DNA from: Alentia gelatinosa
Taxonomy: Eukaryota; Annelida; Polychaeta; Phyllodocida; Polynoidae
Assembly (NCBI GenBank): GCA_950022655.1
Contig: OX465584.1
Location: 58,748,335 to 58,812,334 of the forward strand
Direction: 5' to 3'
DNA length: 64,000 bases
Below, piece after piece: positions 63,090-64,000 of the stretch. The notes under the pieces are model-generated. The model was not told the origin of the DNA and searched no databases. It worked only from the letters and a program-made list of their open reading frames with translations. Within the stretch, counting starts at the first letter, position 1. The number at the start of each line of letters is the position of its first letter. Position numbers and translations under genes: made by a program.

Positions 63090-63171
63090 TATATAAGACC
63101 CTGTTTTTTCAGTAGTCTTCACTCTGTGATCGGAGTGGTGCCTAGCACCACAGGAGTCGGGCGGTAGCAGC
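63090..63171 (+). promoter_or_regulatory. TATA plus initiator core promoter and short leader
   Basis: TATATAA at 63090-63096 is followed by TCACTCT, with its A at 63121. This is an exact YYANWYY initiator, placed 31 nt after the first T of the TATA box. The implied leader is only about 51 nt. It contains the perfect hairpin GTGGTGC-CTA-GCACCAC (63136-63152), just before the ATG at 63172. No primer-binding site is visible, which argues against an LTR leader. Confidence 0.6.
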
Positions 63172-64000
63172 ATGGCTGACCGTGCCCCGTCTACGGAGGG
63201 TGAGCGTGAGCTCCCCTCACCCCTGCCCGGATCCTCAGCTTCGGCTGAGCGGGGGGGCAGATCTGGCAATGATGCTTTGCTCATCGGGTCAGATGATGGT
63301 GATTTTGACCTGGAAGGGGACGAGTCTGAGGACTCTGTTCTTCTTGGGGTAACCCAAGATGAACGACCCGGAAAGGGAAAAAGTCACACCGGGAAGAAGT
63401 CCGAGGCGGCCCCGGCCGCTAAGGGTTCTTCTGGTGCCCGTCCGAAGACGAGCTCAGTGAAAACTGAGGCCTCTGACTCGGATATGGTTATGGCCGAAGG
63501 TTCCGAATCGGAGCGCGATACGCCAAGGCGAGGCCGAGCCCGCCCGCGTCGTCGTTCTCCGAGGAAGTCCTGCGAAGAGATGGGTTCCAGGCATGAGGTT
63601 TCAACTCAGAGCCTAGAACAGATGTTGGCTGGGATCCCGGATCCCAAAACGCGTGCCATAGTACAGTCAATGTACCAAAATTGGACTCCACCCGGAGTGG
63701 AGCTGGCGGAAGCCGGGACATTTTTGGCCCCGGGTCCGGTAGCAAAACCCGGAAGGTCCGAGGCTGGTACAGAGACAGCTATGGAGACTGATTCGTCAAT
63801 TGGGGGGGACTCTGTAAAGGGGTCGTCCAGCAAAGGTGAGAAACCGGTGTCACAACCGGTTAAACCCGCGCCGGGGAAGTCTGTCAGCAACACTGAGGTG
63901 TCAAAACCTCAGGATGCTAATAAGACTGAGCCGCAGCTGTCGAAGCAGAACAGGAAGCGACTCCGTCGTGCAGCCCGGAAACAGGCTGAAGCGGAGTTGG
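63172..64000 (+). CDS. Unrecognised open frame running off the window (276+ codons)
   Basis: An ATG frame stays open for 829 nt to the window end, so its stop is outside. The product is low-complexity and hydrophilic: Ser/Glu/Asp-rich segments (SDDGDFDLEGDESEDSVLLG), Arg-rich blocks (RGRARPRRRSPRK at about 120-132), then a short ordered-looking part (LEQMLAGIPDPKTRAIVQSM). At the end is a strongly basic helix (KQNRKRLRRAARKQAEAEL), like a nuclear-localisation or nucleic-acid-binding segment. No CCHC or RT motif appears yet. The best guess is ORF1/Gag of a second retroelement, because such N-termini are common there and the position follows a TATA promoter. A host gene is possible. I do not recognise it. 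Confidence 0.6.
   Translation, partial: MADRAPSTEGERELPSPLPGSSASAERGGRSGNDALLIGSDDGDFDLEGDESEDSVLLGVTQDERPGKGKSHTGKKSEAAPAAKGSSGARPKTSSVKTEASDSDMVMAEGSESERDTPRRGRARPRRRSPRKSCEEMGSRHEVSTQSLEQMLAGIPDPKTRAIVQSMYQNWTPPGVELAEAGTFLAPGPVAKPGRSEAGTETAMETDSSIGGDSVKGSSSKGEKPVSQPVKPAPGKSVSNTEVSKPQDANKTEPQLSKQNRKRLRRAARKQAEAEL

Noticed and set aside
1..64000. tRNA, rRNA or snRNA genes
   Set aside because: I saw no sequence with a cloverleaf plus TTCGANNC box, and no rRNA-like blocks. A covariance search would be needed to be certain.

Overview
This window reads as intergenic, repeat-saturated DNA from a multicellular animal nuclear genome, most likely an invertebrate. The reasons are: relics of several metazoan non-LTR retrotransposons, a decayed Ty3/gypsy (Metaviridae-type) element, dozens of short non-autonomous DNA transposons with inverted ends, long homopolymer and minisatellite tracts, splice- and TATA-type signals, and no operons or ribosome binding sites. 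I could not place the species. No intact host gene was recognised. Most of the many short open frames are chance frames inside inverted repeats or satellites.

Layout. 1-5.8 kb: a foldback element, a higher-order tandem array (about 745 bp period) and MITE copies. 5.8-25 kb: nested MITE families, three CACTG-ended elements with perfect 3-bp target duplications (10.1, 12.5 and 21.7 kb) and palindromic families with TTA/TAA target duplications. 25-43 kb: more of the same families, a LINE C-terminal relic (26.7 kb), a G-quadruplex-prone 43-bp minisatellite (30.1-30.5 kb) and a GC-rich patch that could be a minus-strand first exon (42.8-43.1 kb). 43.1-46 kb: a second higher-order array (544 bp period), an L1/Tx1-type LINE relic and a striking 60-bp-arm foldback. 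47.8-50.6 kb: a minus-strand LINE with an endonuclease and reverse transcriptase frame broken by three stops and one frameshift. 52.4-55.6 kb: foldbacks, a SAP-like coding relic and a 540-bp MITE. 55.9-62.6 kb: a Ty3/gypsy element (gag, CCHC knuckle, protease, RT, RNase H, integrase) broken in several places. 63.09-64 kb: a TATA plus initiator promoter followed by an ATG frame still open at the window edge, so a gene or second element continues beyond.

Most notable: at least ten foldback loci, with unrelated arm sequences, share one hairpin tip in which a short GGC/GCC-type stem is bounded by opposed GA dinucleotides (tandem G-A mismatches). Most of these palindromes (called P here) sit next to a second module (D) with its own inverted ends. 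This two-module architecture recurs in several sequence families. A second theme is that the palindromic MITE families are each built from their own 6-9 nt word repeated many times in both orientations, while their outer ends keep a common GTCCACC-like signature and TTA/TAA target duplications as in PIF/Harbinger elements.
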